Virus record (IMG/VR): IMGVR_UViG_3300022602_000029 | Span: 62,001-126,000 of that record | Source: a virus | Strand: one strand, 5' to 3' | Length of the DNA: 64,000 bases | In this document: piece after piece, positions 25,474-34,800 of the stretch | Layout: the number at the start of each line of letters is the position of its first letter | Numbering within the stretch: position 1 is the stretch's first letter | Program-made: the position numbers and the translations under genes | Notes under the pieces: model-generated | Told to the model about the DNA's origin: nothing | Databases searched by the model: none | What the model saw: the letters and a program-made list of their open reading frames with translations, nothing else

Positions 25474-27378
25474 ATGAAAACTATCGAAATAATCAGCCAG
25501 GATTTGTTTGACAAAATCCGCAGTCGTTTTGAAAATCTCCAGATGGGGGATGAATCAGGCGAAGTCACTATGGACCCTCGCAAAGCTAGATTTTATGACT
25601 TTGATTTTACTATCGAAAGCCATAATCTAGGACGAGTCAGCATCAGTATCAATGAGTTAGGTACGCTTAAGATGTTTTATGGTAAGAGCATCTTAGAAGA
25701 TATAGATCCTATCAGCAAAGACTATTGGTACGATTTCCTAAGAGAAATGCGTAGTTTCGCTATGCGTAGATTATTGAGATTTGATACAAGAGACATAACG
25801 AAATCTAATCTAAACAAGGATGATTTCCAATATCTAGCAACCAATGGTAGCAAGGAAGAAAACATGAATGAATCACAGTTTAAGGGCGGTAGGATGACTA
25901 GCCATAGGATGTTAGAAAGAACCAAGCTAGTAATCAAACATAAAAAAGGTGTAGAAGAAGGACAACCTAGAGGAATGCCTAGCAACATCGCGGCTATCTT
26001 TATCGAGAATGAAGAAGGTGAGCGTTACAAATATCCATTCATACATACTGCCGGAGCCAAAGCTATGCAACGTCATGTAGCCAACGGCGGGCGTCCATAT
26101 GATGAATTAGGACGACACATCATAGACACCAGTAGCAAGATAGCTCAACTAAGTGCATTCCATAGACACATGGGCAGGCATGATCAACTTAATCAAGAGG
26201 TCCACGAAATAGCAGGTAAGACAGGCGCCAAACTAGAAAGCCTGCGCCAGCATATCAACTCTCTACATGGACAGAGAGGATATGAAGCTTTCGCCGAAAC
26301 ATTTGAACCCGTAGCCAATGGTTATTCTGAAGAGATAGATGATGTGACTATGGAAGATTATAAAAATAAATTTACAGTCAGCAGTTTCAGAGAAGATCTA
26401 GCACAATATTTTCCATTGATACACAGCATCATGCAGGAAGCCGGTACTATCGATCTAGAAGAATATGTCAATGAAGGAGACATCTGTGACGATTGTGAAC
26501 ATGATCCCTGTATCTGTAACAAAGACACAGTCAAAGAAAATGAGTTCGATATTTTCCGTAAATGGACCGAATCAGTAGCCGAAGGTGGTATAGAACCAGA
26601 TACGTTAGGTGAACTGGTTGAACTGTTAGGTAGCCAAGATCTAGCTCAAGTAGGAGTTGATGCCACTAGCACCATAGAAGCTCTGAAAGGTATAGGAATC
26701 GAAGATGATGAATTACAAAAAGATCTAGAAGCTATCGCTAAAAATAGTGACGGCCAAGCTAATCCTCAACATACCATATTGGCCTGGCTACAGAAGATAG
26801 ATCCCCAGGCGGCAGCAGAACTGGAACAAGGAGCACAACAACAGCCAGAGCCGGCTCCAGAAGCTCAACCTGCTCAACAACCAGATCCACAGCAGATGGC
26901 ACAGCAACAGATGCCAGTAGATCCTCAACAACAAATGCCTATGGCTGAATCTGAACAAGACGAAGACGAAATGCATGGGAAAGAACCTAAGTCTAAGGGT
27001 AAGACTGTTAGAGACTTAGCACATTGGTTAGGCGCTTTCTACAATAAAGCTTTCAAAGCTGAAGGGTTTAAAAGTCCTTGGAGGAAAGGTCCTACTGAAC
27101 TAGGAATCATGGCCGAAAAAGAATTTGGACCTCACCACGCACACCTAGTTAAAGAACTAATGGGTATGAAGGGCGGTGAAACTAAACTAGAACGTGCCGC
27201 ACGTAGAAGTCACGAGCGTAAACAAGAAATGGAAGGATCCGAAAGTGTGTTAGGACACAAGGACATAGAGCCAAAGATGGCTAGTGCCACACGCAAAGGT
27301 CAACCAGAAGCAGGGATGAAAATGTCAGAAGCAGGAGAGTTCGACGCTATCCTAAGGCTAGCAGGACTATCAAAATAA
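25474..27378 (+). CDS. Large late protein with Cys4 knuckle and Gln/Pro-rich linker, unknown function
   Basis: A 634-residue protein not recognised. The first 120 residues form an alpha/beta region; residues about 140-300 contain MTSHRMLERTKLVIKHK and KYPFIHTAGAKAMQRHV, suggesting a conserved domain. ICDDCEHDPCICNK near residue 345 is a compact cysteine knuckle. A Gln/Pro-rich linker (about 450-490) joins a basic C-terminal domain (LAHWLGAFYNKAFKAEGFKS). Late, leaderless expression and position behind gp17 suggest a virion or packaging-associated protein. Confidence 0.72.
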   Translation: MKTIEIISQDLFDKIRSRFENLQMGDESGEVTMDPRKARFYDFDFTIESHNLGRVSISINELGTLKMFYGKSILEDIDPISKDYWYDFLREMRSFAMRRLLRFDTRDITKSNLNKDDFQYLATNGSKEENMNESQFKGGRMTSHRMLERTKLVIKHKKGVEEGQPRGMPSNIAAIFIENEEGERYKYPFIHTAGAKAMQRHVANGGRPYDELGRHIIDTSSKIAQLSAFHRHMGRHDQLNQEVHEIAGKTGAKLESLRQHINSLHGQRGYEAFAETFEPVANGYSEEIDDVTMEDYKNKFTVSSFREDLAQYFPLIHSIMQEAGTIDLEEYVNEGDICDDCEHDPCICNKDTVKENEFDIFRKWTESVAEGGIEPDTLGELVELLGSQDLAQVGVDATSTIEALKGIGIEDDELQKDLEAIAKNSDGQANPQHTILAWLQKIDPQAAAELEQGAQQQPEPAPEAQPAQQPDPQQMAQQQMPVDPQQQMPMAESEQDEDEMHGKEPKSKGKTVRDLAHWLGAFYNKAFKAEGFKSPWRKGPTELGIMAEKEFGPHHAHLVKELMGMKGGETKLERAARRSHERKQEMEGSESVLGHKDIEPKMASATRKGQPEAGMKMSEAGEFDAILRLAGLSK

Positions 27379-27398
27379 AACAACAAGGAATAGTTAAC

Positions 27399-27956
27399 AT
27401 GGATCCAAGATTTTTTAGAAAATATTCAGATTTGATCAAAGAAGCTGAACAGATGAACGAGCTTAGTCCAGATCTAATGCGCAGAGCAGCAGATGCGGCA
27501 ACCGCCAAGGCTGATAGACTAAAAGGTCCCGAAAATAAAGATGATAGACTAAAAGCCAGACGTCAGGAAGAAAAGTTTTATCAAGGGCAGGTTGATAGAT
27601 CTAATGCCAATCCAGAAGCTGGAACACAAGCAACAGCAAACGCTTATGCTGAAAAATTAAAACAAAATGGTTGGAATCAGATTACCAATCCTCGGCAAAT
27701 TCAACAGGCAGCTGCATCACTTGGGTGGGACAAATATAGTCAACCACCAGAAGGAGTAACATGGTTTACTCACTCGCAAAGCGGAGAGGCTGCATACATC
27801 GATCCTAAGAACGGTCAATTGGTTCGTTCAAGTAACACCCAGCAACGAGTGCGTCATTCGTTTGGAAATGCTAAAGGTATGCATCCAGCAGCAAGTGACT
27901 CGCAAAAATGGAATGCAAACAACCCCCCACAAAATATATTCCAACCGGGAAAATAA
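27399..27956 (+). CDS. Late protein of unknown function
   Basis: A 185-residue protein, charged and helical in the first 90 residues (MRRAADAATAKADRLKGPEN), then a globular-looking part around WNQITNPRQIQQAAASLGW and GVTWFTHSQSGEAAYIDPK. No recognised domain. AAGGAA precedes the ATG and a bidirectional terminator follows, so it closes the packaging transcription unit. Confidence 0.65.
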   Translation: MDPRFFRKYSDLIKEAEQMNELSPDLMRRAADAATAKADRLKGPENKDDRLKARRQEEKFYQGQVDRSNANPEAGTQATANAYAEKLKQNGWNQITNPRQIQQAAASLGWDKYSQPPEGVTWFTHSQSGEAAYIDPKNGQLVRSSNTQQRVRHSFGNAKGMHPAASDSQKWNANNPPQNIFQPGK

Positions 27957-27999
27957 TTGGCAAAATAAAATCAAAATACAGCAGGTTAATTCTTGCGAT

Positions 28000-28007
28000 G
28001 ATAAATA
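28000..28007 (+). promoter_or_regulatory. Possible late element GATAAATA upstream of gp32
   Basis: A late-type octamer directly before the terminator hairpin. Transcripts from it would start inside the hairpin, so its use is doubtful. Confidence 0.3.
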
Positions 28008-28045
28008 AAAGTGTGTATAGTTAACTATATGCACTTTTTCTTTTT
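28007..28045. terminator. Terminator with near-perfect palindrome upstream of gp32
   Basis: AAAAGTGTGTATAG, loop TTAA and CTATATGCACTTTT form a 14-bp stem with two G-U pairs, followed by TTTTTCTTTTTT-like sequence. The core TATAGTTAACTATA (28016-28029) is a perfect 14-bp palindrome and could also be a protein-binding site. Confidence 0.7.
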
Positions 28046-28052
28046 TAGTCAG

Positions 28053-28080
28053 TTGGCTTTAAAAGAATGGCACATAAAAT
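28053..28080 (+). promoter_or_regulatory. Possible sigma70-like promoter of gp32
   Basis: TTGGCT, 16-nt spacer and TAAAAT at 28075-28080, followed by AAGGAAA and ATG 28102. Weak match to both boxes. Confidence 0.4.
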
Positions 28081-28101
28081 TAAACATTAAGGAAAAACAT
28101 T

Positions 28102-29082
28102 ATGGCAACTTTAGCAGAAATCAGAGCGAAACTTCAAGCATCTTCACAACAAAACACTGGCTCGGGTGGTGGAGACAACGCAATATACCCCCACTGGAAC
28201 ATTCAAGAAGGCACTAACGCTACCGTTAGATTCTTACCAGATGCGGATCCAAATAACACTTTCTTCTGGGTAGAACGTAACATGATCAAGTTACCGTTCG
28301 CCGGAGTAAAAGGTGATACAAACAGTAAACCAGTCGAAGTCCAAGTTCCATGCATGGAAATGTGGGGCGAGACATGTCCAATCTTAACTGAGGTGCGTCC
28401 TTGGTTTAAAGATAAAAGCCTAGAAGCTATGGGTCGTAAATATTGGAAAAAGAAATCATATCTATTCCAAGGTTTCGTAGTAGACAGCAGTCTACAAGAA
28501 GACAAAGTCCCAGAAAATCCAATCCGAAGATTTATTATTGGTAGTCAAATCTATAACATCATCAAGGCAGCTTTGCTAGATCCAGATTTCGCAGAACTGC
28601 CAACCGATTATGTACGTGGTACAGATTTCCGTATCACTAAAACATCAAAAGGTGGATATGCTGATTATTCAACATCAGTATGGGCACGTCGTGAACGTGC
28701 TCTAAGCGATGAGGAAAATGCAGCCATCAAACAGTATGGCGTGTTTGATCTCAAGAGTTTCTTACCAAAGAAACCAGGCGATGTAGAACTCAAAGTCATG
28801 AAAGAAATGTTTGAAGCATCAGTAGATGGTGAAGCATTTGATATGGACAAGTGGGGACAATACTTCAAACCAAATGGATATAACAATGCGAATAAACCAT
28901 CAGCATCAACTCCATCAGCGGCATCTGTGTCAAGCACACCAGCATCAGCAGATGAAGATGGCGACGACGAACCAGCAAGTGTGTCAACAGCACCTACAGC
29001 GCCAGCATCAACAACAGGCGACGCAGGCAGCAGAGCGCAAGACATCCTTGCGATGATCCGTAACCGTCAAAAAGCAGAATAA
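28102..29082 (+). CDS. 32: ssDNA-binding protein (T4 gp32-like)
   Basis: A 326-residue single-stranded DNA-binding protein. The N-terminus (MATLAEIRAKLQ) corresponds to the cooperativity B-domain. The OB-fold core includes VRFLPDADPNNTFFWVERNMIKLPF, CPILTEVRPWFK and GRKYWKKKSYLFQGFVV, as in cyanophage gp32. Only part of the Cys/His zinc site of T4 gp32 is visible (C-x-E-M-W...C-P). The last 60 residues are Ser/Ala-rich with an acidic DEDGDDEP stretch, matching the flexible tail that recruits replication partners. uvsX follows directly. Confidence 0.88.
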   Translation: MATLAEIRAKLQASSQQNTGSGGGDNAIYPHWNIQEGTNATVRFLPDADPNNTFFWVERNMIKLPFAGVKGDTNSKPVEVQVPCMEMWGETCPILTEVRPWFKDKSLEAMGRKYWKKKSYLFQGFVVDSSLQEDKVPENPIRRFIIGSQIYNIIKAALLDPDFAELPTDYVRGTDFRITKTSKGGYADYSTSVWARRERALSDEENAAIKQYGVFDLKSFLPKKPGDVELKVMKEMFEASVDGEAFDMDKWGQYFKPNGYNNANKPSASTPSAASVSSTPASADEDGDDEPASVSTAPTAPASTTGDAGSRAQDILAMIRNRQKAE

Positions 29083-29093
29083 GGAGATAGACC

Positions 29094-30152
29094 ATGGTAA
29101 AGAGCTTTGATATCTCAAAGTTCCGTAAGTCTATCACTAAAAGTATCGATGGCTTAGGAATTGGTTTCAATGATCCAACTGATTGGATTTCAACTGGCAA
29201 CTATGCCCTAAACTATCTTATCTCTGGGGACTTCTTTAAGGGGGTTCCCCTAGGTAAGGTTACAGTTTTTGCGGGCGAAAGTGGAGCAGGTAAGAGTTAT
29301 ATTTGTTCCGGCAATATTGTGCGTCATGCACAAGAACAAGGTATTTTTGTTATCCTTATTGACAGCGAAAATGCTTTAGATGAAGACTGGTTGAAAGCAT
29401 TGGGTGTCGACACTGGCGAACAAAAACTGCTTAAACTCAACATGGCGATGATTGACGATGTAGCAAAAACTATCCATGAGTTCATGAATGAATATAAAAC
29501 TATGGATGCTACAGATCGTCCAAAAGTTTTATTCGTCATCGATTCATTGGGTATGTTGTTGACTCCTACTGATATTAATCAGTTTGAAGCAGGTGATTTA
29601 AAAGGTGACATGGGTCGTAAGCCCAAGGCATTGACAGCACTTGTTCGTAACTGTGTAAACATGTTCGGTAGTTATAATGTTGGATTAGTTTGTACTAATC
29701 ACACATACGCAAGTCAAGACATGTTCGATCCAGATGATAAAATCTCAGGCGGTCAAGGATTTGTTTATGCGAGTAGTATCGTAGTTGCCATGAAAAAACT
29801 CAAACTCAAAGAGGATGAGGATGGTAATAAAATTAGTGATGTAGTAGGCATTAGATCAGCCTGTAAAGTCATGAAAACTCGGTATGCTAAACCTTTTGAA
29901 AGCGTCCAGGTCAAGATTCCATATTCGACTGGTATGAGCCCTACAAGTGGGCTGGTTGACATGTTTGAGAAGATGAATGTATTATCTAAAGTAGGAAACA
30001 AACTAGCCTACACCAATAAAGAAACTGGTGAAATAATGGCTGAATTCCGTAAAAATTGGACTGAAGACAAACTAAAGTTGATCATGCAACAATGGGATGA
30101 AAATTCAGTCAATCCAGTAACTACTGTCGAAGAGGAGGCTGAAGAAGCATAA
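29094..30152 (+). CDS. uvsX: UvsX recombinase (RecA family)
   Basis: A 352-residue strand-exchange protein. Walker A GESGAGKS (61-68), ILIDSENALDEDWL, Walker B VLFVIDSLGMLL and the DNA-binding loop region KISGGQGFVYASSIV are in the order of T4 UvsX. It drives homologous recombination and recombination-dependent replication together with gp32, UvsY and UvsW, all encoded in this window. AAGGAG precedes the ATG, and its stop overlaps the next gene by 1 nt. Confidence 0.92.
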   Translation: MVKSFDISKFRKSITKSIDGLGIGFNDPTDWISTGNYALNYLISGDFFKGVPLGKVTVFAGESGAGKSYICSGNIVRHAQEQGIFVILIDSENALDEDWLKALGVDTGEQKLLKLNMAMIDDVAKTIHEFMNEYKTMDATDRPKVLFVIDSLGMLLTPTDINQFEAGDLKGDMGRKPKALTALVRNCVNMFGSYNVGLVCTNHTYASQDMFDPDDKISGGQGFVYASSIVVAMKKLKLKEDEDGNKISDVVGIRSACKVMKTRYAKPFESVQVKIPYSTGMSPTSGLVDMFEKMNVLSKVGNKLAYTNKETGEIMAEFRKNWTEDKLKLIMQQWDENSVNPVTTVEEEAEEA

Positions 30153-30400
30153 TGGATGAAACATTAATCATGGAAATGTGGGATACGTTCAAAGAATATA
30201 TCCCTGAGAAAAACAAGGATATGGCCGCGACACAATATGTCGATTATCTTATCGGTAAGGACGTTGAGTCTAGTATCCTCGAAGGGTTGGTAGGATATGA
30301 TAATCATCTCGATGATGCCATCAAACAGGCGTTAGCTGAAGAAGGCTCTGATAGCGATGATTACGAAGAAGATGCTGACTACTACGAAGACGAGGACTAA
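30152..30400 (+). CDS. Small acidic protein between uvsX and uvsY
   Basis: Eighty-two residues, with a helical N-terminal part (MEMWDTFKEYIPEKNKDMAA, VDYLIGKDVESSILEGL) and an extremely acidic tail of Asp, Glu and Tyr. It overlaps uvsX by 1 nt (TAATG) and abuts uvsY. Such a tail could mimic DNA or contact gp32/UvsY; this is inference only. Confidence 0.72.
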   Translation: MDETLIMEMWDTFKEYIPEKNKDMAATQYVDYLIGKDVESSILEGLVGYDNHLDDAIKQALAEEGSDSDDYEEDADYYEDED

Positions 30401-30859
30401 ATGGCCCAATGGTATGCCAAGGTTAGCCAGGACATATCACATCTCCCGAGCTGTATCGATTATTTCTATAAAGAACTAGCAGACGCCAAGGGTGAAACTA
30501 AGATTTACGGAAATATCGAAAAAGCTAGCTCAATATTACCAGGAATAGTTGAACATCGATTTAACCAGCTTCAAGAGATTGAAGCTGTGTTAGAGTATCT
30601 AAACATAGAACTTAGACGTGTTCGATCAAAGACATTTAAAAAATATCTTGAGAACTATCAAAGGTCATTAAGCTCAAGAGATGTTGAAAAATATGTCGAC
30701 GGCGAAGCAGATGTAGTTGATATGGAAAAGATTATCAACGAATTCGCTCTATTACGTAATCAGTGGTTAGGCATAGTCAAAGGTCTTGACATTAAACAAT
30801 GGCAACTTTCAAACATAATCAAACTTAGGACTGCGGGTCTAGAAGACGCATCATTATAA
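30401..30859 (+). CDS. uvsY: UvsY-like recombination mediator
   Basis: A 152-residue, largely helical protein. VEHRFNQLQEIEAVLEYLNI, RVRSKTFKKYLENYQRSLSSRDVEKYVDGE and LLRNQWLGIVKGLDIKQWQL match T4 UvsY in register (T4 protein 137 residues). UvsY loads UvsX onto gp32-covered ssDNA. Position two genes behind uvsX supports it. Its stop overlaps the next ATG by 1 nt. Confidence 0.78.
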   Translation: MAQWYAKVSQDISHLPSCIDYFYKELADAKGETKIYGNIEKASSILPGIVEHRFNQLQEIEAVLEYLNIELRRVRSKTFKKYLENYQRSLSSRDVEKYVDGEADVVDMEKIINEFALLRNQWLGIVKGLDIKQWQLSNIIKLRTAGLEDASL

Positions 30860-32091
30860 TGTATATCGAAGACATGATTTTCTATTGTGTAGGTCTGCAT
30901 GGAAACAAGTTGATTCCTGCGCCTCATTTTTTCACGACTAAAGAAAAATCTTTGATATCAAGTTTTTTCACACAGGTTTCTGCCGGTAATAGCCTCACTG
31001 AAAAACAAGCAATAGTCATTGAAAATATATTTAAATCACATGTTTTAGAAATTACCAGGTATATAGGAGTTGATGTAACTCAATATCTTACATCTCCACA
31101 ATATAGGCTAGGAAAACGGTCTAGCTCAACTTCTCGATCATGCAGAATGATACTAGACGACGATGGGATTAGGAAAATCGCCTTAGAATTTCCATATGAT
31201 GAAAAGTTAATAGAAAATATTAAAAAAATACGTGTCTCTATGTCGGAAGAAACCGGAATAGTTTCTAAAAATCACGTGGTTTGGGATAATGCCAAGCGTA
31301 TATGGAAATGTAGAGTGACCGAATATATACTTTCTTGGATAAATCAAAATATTGTCAATGATAATTTTGTTATTGACGAAGAAATTAAAAATCTGTTGGA
31401 AGAAGTAAGAAATATTGAACAAAACGTCGAGGAATATTTTCCTATAGTCGTGTTTGAGGAAGGAAATTTCAAATATCTCAACACACATAAAAATATTCCA
31501 CAACCTAAGAGTAATCATTTGTTAGAAGTGCTGTTCGAGGCGAAAAAATATGGTATAGACACATGGAGTGAAGATATTGATCTGGCTCTTCAAGATATTT
31601 CTATCAAAAGTTTTACGAGATCATTTTTGAAATCACAAAATCTCATCAAACATACTACTACTTTTTCAATCGACGGTACGATCGTAGATTTCTCGCAACT
31701 AGAAGATGTGATAAGATATAACGGAACGATACTAGGAGTCATTCCTGCTGGAGATGAATATAAATCTTTACGTGCGTTCTATCTAGAGATGAGAAATTTA
31801 GGATATCATGACGATGAAATGTGTGCCCTGTTTAGGGTAGACAATGAAAAAGGAAAAATCACCAATGATTTTATCAAGGAGCATTCTTTGAATAATCCTA
31901 TATCAGAAAAAATCAAGATTTTTTTCGTTAGTACAAAGATGCCTAAACCATTGATAAAAAATCAGATAAAAATAGGTACCGTTATTACCCTAGGATCTAT
32001 TAATGCCCATCATAGCCTGAGAAATTTTATTAACCATCATCACAATGTGTTAACATATAAGATGAAATTAGAAAAAAATGCCAACTTGTAA
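30859..32091 (+). CDS. Protein of unknown function in the uvsY-uvsW interval
   Basis: A 410-residue protein with no motif I can name. It is AT-rich in coding sequence and mixed alpha/beta, with NHVVWDNAKRIWKCRVTEY in the first half and a basic C-terminus with repeated histidines (NAHHSLRNFINHHHN). Walker motifs are absent. It overlaps uvsY by 1 nt and uvsW by 14 nt, so it is translated together with the recombination genes and may assist branch processing. Confidence 0.72.
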   Translation: MYIEDMIFYCVGLHGNKLIPAPHFFTTKEKSLISSFFTQVSAGNSLTEKQAIVIENIFKSHVLEITRYIGVDVTQYLTSPQYRLGKRSSSTSRSCRMILDDDGIRKIALEFPYDEKLIENIKKIRVSMSEETGIVSKNHVVWDNAKRIWKCRVTEYILSWINQNIVNDNFVIDEEIKNLLEEVRNIEQNVEEYFPIVVFEEGNFKYLNTHKNIPQPKSNHLLEVLFEAKKYGIDTWSEDIDLALQDISIKSFTRSFLKSQNLIKHTTTFSIDGTIVDFSQLEDVIRYNGTILGVIPAGDEYKSLRAFYLEMRNLGYHDDEMCALFRVDNEKGKITNDFIKEHSLNNPISEKIKIFFVSTKMPKPLIKNQIKIGTVITLGSINAHHSLRNFINHHHNVLTYKMKLEKNANL

Positions 32092-33541
32092 AGTTATAAT
32101 AAAAGACGAAGTCAATGTTAAGATAGAAAATCTCGATCTCGACACGAGAAAGGCATTGGTCAAGAAATTTAAGTATGAAGACCCCACGGCGAGGTATCGT
32201 CCTGCCTATAAACTAGGACGTTGGGATGGTAGCATACCATTTTTTGGTCTTGGAGGAACCACTTATCTTTCTTTGATCGAACGTGTCCTTGAAGAATTAG
32301 AAAATCGTAACTACTACATAGAGATAGAAGATCTACGAAATAGTCCTACCTTAGAATTTCCTGAAATTTCTGAAGATTTTTGGGGGGATGCTACATGGCC
32401 CAAAGGACACAGATACGAGGGAGAAAAAATAAGATTGAGAGATGACCAAGTTGAAGTCGTGAATATCTTTTTGCGTAATCCTCAAAGCATACAGGAGATA
32501 GCTACCGGTTTTGGTAAGACCATCACCACCGCAACTTTGGCGAAAATTTGTGAAAAATACGGTCGTACGATAACTATCGTTCCTAATAAAAGTTTAGTAG
32601 AACAGACTGAGGAAGATTTTATCAACGTAGGACTAGACGTAGGTGTCTACTACGGAGATAGAAAAAATCTAGATAAGACACACACTATCTGTACTTGGCA
32701 AAGTCTTAATATTTTAGATAAAAACTCAAAAAATGCCTCAGAAAATTCCGAAATTTTAACACTGGCAGAATTGCTTGAAGGAGTGAGATGTGTAATGGTC
32801 GATGAAGTTCATCAGGCCAAGGCAGAAGTTTTAAAAAAACTAATGACTCACAATCTAGCTAATGCTCCTATACGTTGGGGACTTACAGGAACTATTCCAA
32901 AACAGGATTTTGAGGTGGAAACCATCAAAGCAAGTATTGGAGATATCGTAAATCAAGTAAAAGCACACACTCTGCAAGAAAAAGGCGTATTAAGTAACTG
33001 CCACGTAAATGTTATACAAACATCTGAATGGAAAGAATTTGGAAGCTATGCAGAGGAGTTGAAATATCTAGTAACAGATGAAAAACGCATGACCTATATC
33101 ACTAATCTCGTTAAAGAAATTTCTAAAAATGGAAACACGTTGGTATTGGTTGACAGGATAGAATCAGGACGTATAATAACAAGTAATATAGAGGAAAGTG
33201 TATTCATTTCAGGTGAAGTGAAAACTAAAGATCGTAAAGAAGAATATGATGAAGTTAGGACAAGTGATAACAAAATTATTGTGGCGACTTATGGTGTGGC
33301 CGCTGTGGGCATTAATATTCCTCGGATCTTTAACTTGGTTCTTCTTGAACCCGGAAAGAGCTTTGTCCGTGTTATCCAATCTATTGGGCGAGGTATTAGG
33401 AAAGCAGAGGATAAGGACTTCGTACAGATCTGGGACCTTACAGCCGCATCAAAATACGCCAAGAGACATTTAACAGAACGTAAGAAATTCTATAAAGAAG
33501 CACACTATCCTTTTACGATAGAAAAAACAAAATATCAATGA
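32078..33541 (+). CDS. uvsW: UvsW-like recombination helicase
   Basis: A 487-residue SF2 helicase. The N-terminal domain (to about 110) has the YKLGRWDGSIPFF motif of UvsW. Then come ATGFGKT (motif I, 142-148), DEVH (motif II, 242-245), LTGTIP (motif III), VATYGVAAVGINIP (motif V) and QSIGRGIRK (motif VI). UvsW unwinds branched structures and R-loops and, in T4, switches replication from origin R-loops to recombination-dependent mode, relevant to the origin candidate at 54.1 kb. It ends convergently against a homing endonuclease. Confidence 0.9.
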   Translation: MPTCKVIIKDEVNVKIENLDLDTRKALVKKFKYEDPTARYRPAYKLGRWDGSIPFFGLGGTTYLSLIERVLEELENRNYYIEIEDLRNSPTLEFPEISEDFWGDATWPKGHRYEGEKIRLRDDQVEVVNIFLRNPQSIQEIATGFGKTITTATLAKICEKYGRTITIVPNKSLVEQTEEDFINVGLDVGVYYGDRKNLDKTHTICTWQSLNILDKNSKNASENSEILTLAELLEGVRCVMVDEVHQAKAEVLKKLMTHNLANAPIRWGLTGTIPKQDFEVETIKASIGDIVNQVKAHTLQEKGVLSNCHVNVIQTSEWKEFGSYAEELKYLVTDEKRMTYITNLVKEISKNGNTLVLVDRIESGRIITSNIEESVFISGEVKTKDRKEEYDEVRTSDNKIIVATYGVAAVGINIPRIFNLVLLEPGKSFVRVIQSIGRGIRKAEDKDFVQIWDLTAASKYAKRHLTERKKFYKEAHYPFTIEKTKYQ

Positions 33542-34257
33542 TTTTGTTTTTTAGAATCCCAATATATTTTGCGAGATTCAGACATACGTTTTTTAGTTTC
33601 TTCAGACATCACTCTACCTTTTAATTTTTCAGATACTATTTTTTTCTGGGCATCTGTTTTAGCAGGCATTGTTTTGCCTATCTGATTCTTTGATATCTTT
33701 TTCTTAGTTTCTTCAGAATGTTTATATCCTTTTCGAGATTCTAATATTTTATCAACGGTTGATTGTGCAATCACCTTCCCGGTGTGTGATTTTGATAATT
33801 TTTGTTTTTGCTCTTCGGACATTTCTCTACCTTTATTAGGACTAACTTGTCCTTTACGAGTTTTTGAAATTTTCTTACGAGTTTCTTCTGAAACATTTTT
33901 ACCTTTATGTAATCTAGACATTAATTCTGTAAATTTATTTTTTGCCAATTCATAAAATCTACCTCTGGATATTTTCCTTATCTGTCCTTTATTTTCTACC
34001 CTTAATATCATCCATGCCGCGTACCACATCTTCTTAGTATGTTCTTCAGATACAGTCATTTTAGGAAGTAGCAAGTGACATAGTCTGTGCTCTCTTGCTG
34101 TTAACTTTACTAAATTAGTCAAATCGTTTGACCCACCCAAACTTTTAGGTATAATATGATGATTCTCTGAGTAAATTTCTTTTGATAAATCTCTTGACCT
34201 TGCTCGGTTAATAATGCTATTATAAACATTAGTATACTTGTTCTGTAAATATATCAT
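33535..34257 (-). CDS. HNH homing endonuclease with NUMOD3 repeats
   Basis: A 240-residue free-standing homing endonuclease. HHIIPKSLGGSNDLTNLVKL and REHRLCHLLL form the HNH core. It is followed by at least five NUMOD3-type DNA-binding repeats with the pattern SEETRKKIS(K/E)...KG, ending in SEETKKRMSESRK. It lies antisense directly behind uvsW, overlapping its end by 7 nt, a typical intergenic homing site. It is markedly AT-rich compared with neighbours. TATAAATA 20 nt upstream of the ATG suggests late expression. Confidence 0.9.
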   Translation of the reverse strand: MIYLQNKYTNVYNSIINRARSRDLSKEIYSENHHIIPKSLGGSNDLTNLVKLTAREHRLCHLLLPKMTVSEEHTKKMWYAAWMILRVENKGQIRKISRGRFYELAKNKFTELMSRLHKGKNVSEETRKKISKTRKGQVSPNKGREMSEEQKQKLSKSHTGKVIAQSTVDKILESRKGYKHSEETKKKISKNQIGKTMPAKTDAQKKIVSEKLKGRVMSEETKKRMSESRKIYWDSKKQNH

Positions 34258-34277
34258 TTAATAGTTCCTCGTATACT

Positions 34278-34285
34278 TATTTATA
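34278..34285 (-). promoter_or_regulatory. Late promoter TATAAATA for the NUMOD3-HNH gene
   Basis: Perfect late element with a 20-nt leader containing GAGGA before ATG 34257. Confidence 0.6.
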
Positions 34286-34365
34286 GGAGAATTAAAGTTC
34301 AAATACTAACACTAGAAAACAAAACATTTTATCTCAATGATCTACCTGAGGAGATAGAAGAAGAC

Positions 34366-34800
34366 ATGAGGTTTGCTGTCTTAGATAACAGTGACGCTTC
34401 TAATCCAGACTACTTCTACATACCTCTAATTTTCCTGGAGAGTTTTACTGGTCCAGCAGTGGTATTAAGGATTGGTAATAGAGAAGTAACAATGCCATTA
34501 GATTGGTGTACCATCGTCGGAGATCCCGAAGGTCCTGACATGGAAGTGTTACCGATCACTAGTCTCAATGACAGAGGATTCAAAACTTTTTGTTTTAATC
34601 CATTAGGTAGTTTTAGACCAGAATTCCATGAGATTGATATCATAAATGTCTATCCAGATGTCAAATGGTATTTTCCTAAGATGAGGCAAGGGCAGTTACT
34701 CTGCACTCCTTTAGAACCGGGCGAGAATCCACTCTGTGCCTATTTCGTGAAAGAAGTCAGCAGACAAAGTGAATTGGTGGACTACACCAAATGCTGGTAA
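34366..34800 (+). CDS. Conserved phage protein; true start probably upstream of the ATG
   Basis: At least 144 residues, unknown function. It contains FFxxPLIFLESFTGPAVVLRIG-like sequence (FYIPLIFLESFTGPAVVL) and LNDRGFKTFCFNPLGSFRPEFHEI; mostly beta and proline-rich. The frame stays open upstream and codes for a plausible conserved N-terminus (LTLENKTFYLNDLPEEIEED) back to about 34291, where AGGAG lies, but no ATG, GTG or TTG is present there; the first candidates are ATT 34291 or GTT 34297. The listed start is therefore conservative. Confidence 0.65.
   Translation: MRFAVLDNSDASNPDYFYIPLIFLESFTGPAVVLRIGNREVTMPLDWCTIVGDPEGPDMEVLPITSLNDRGFKTFCFNPLGSFRPEFHEIDIINVYPDVKWYFPKMRQGQLLCTPLEPGENPLCAYFVKEVSRQSELVDYTKCW

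Noticed and set aside
28000-28007. Late promoter for gp32
   Set aside because: The octamer is followed immediately by a terminator hairpin; kept only as a low-confidence feature.
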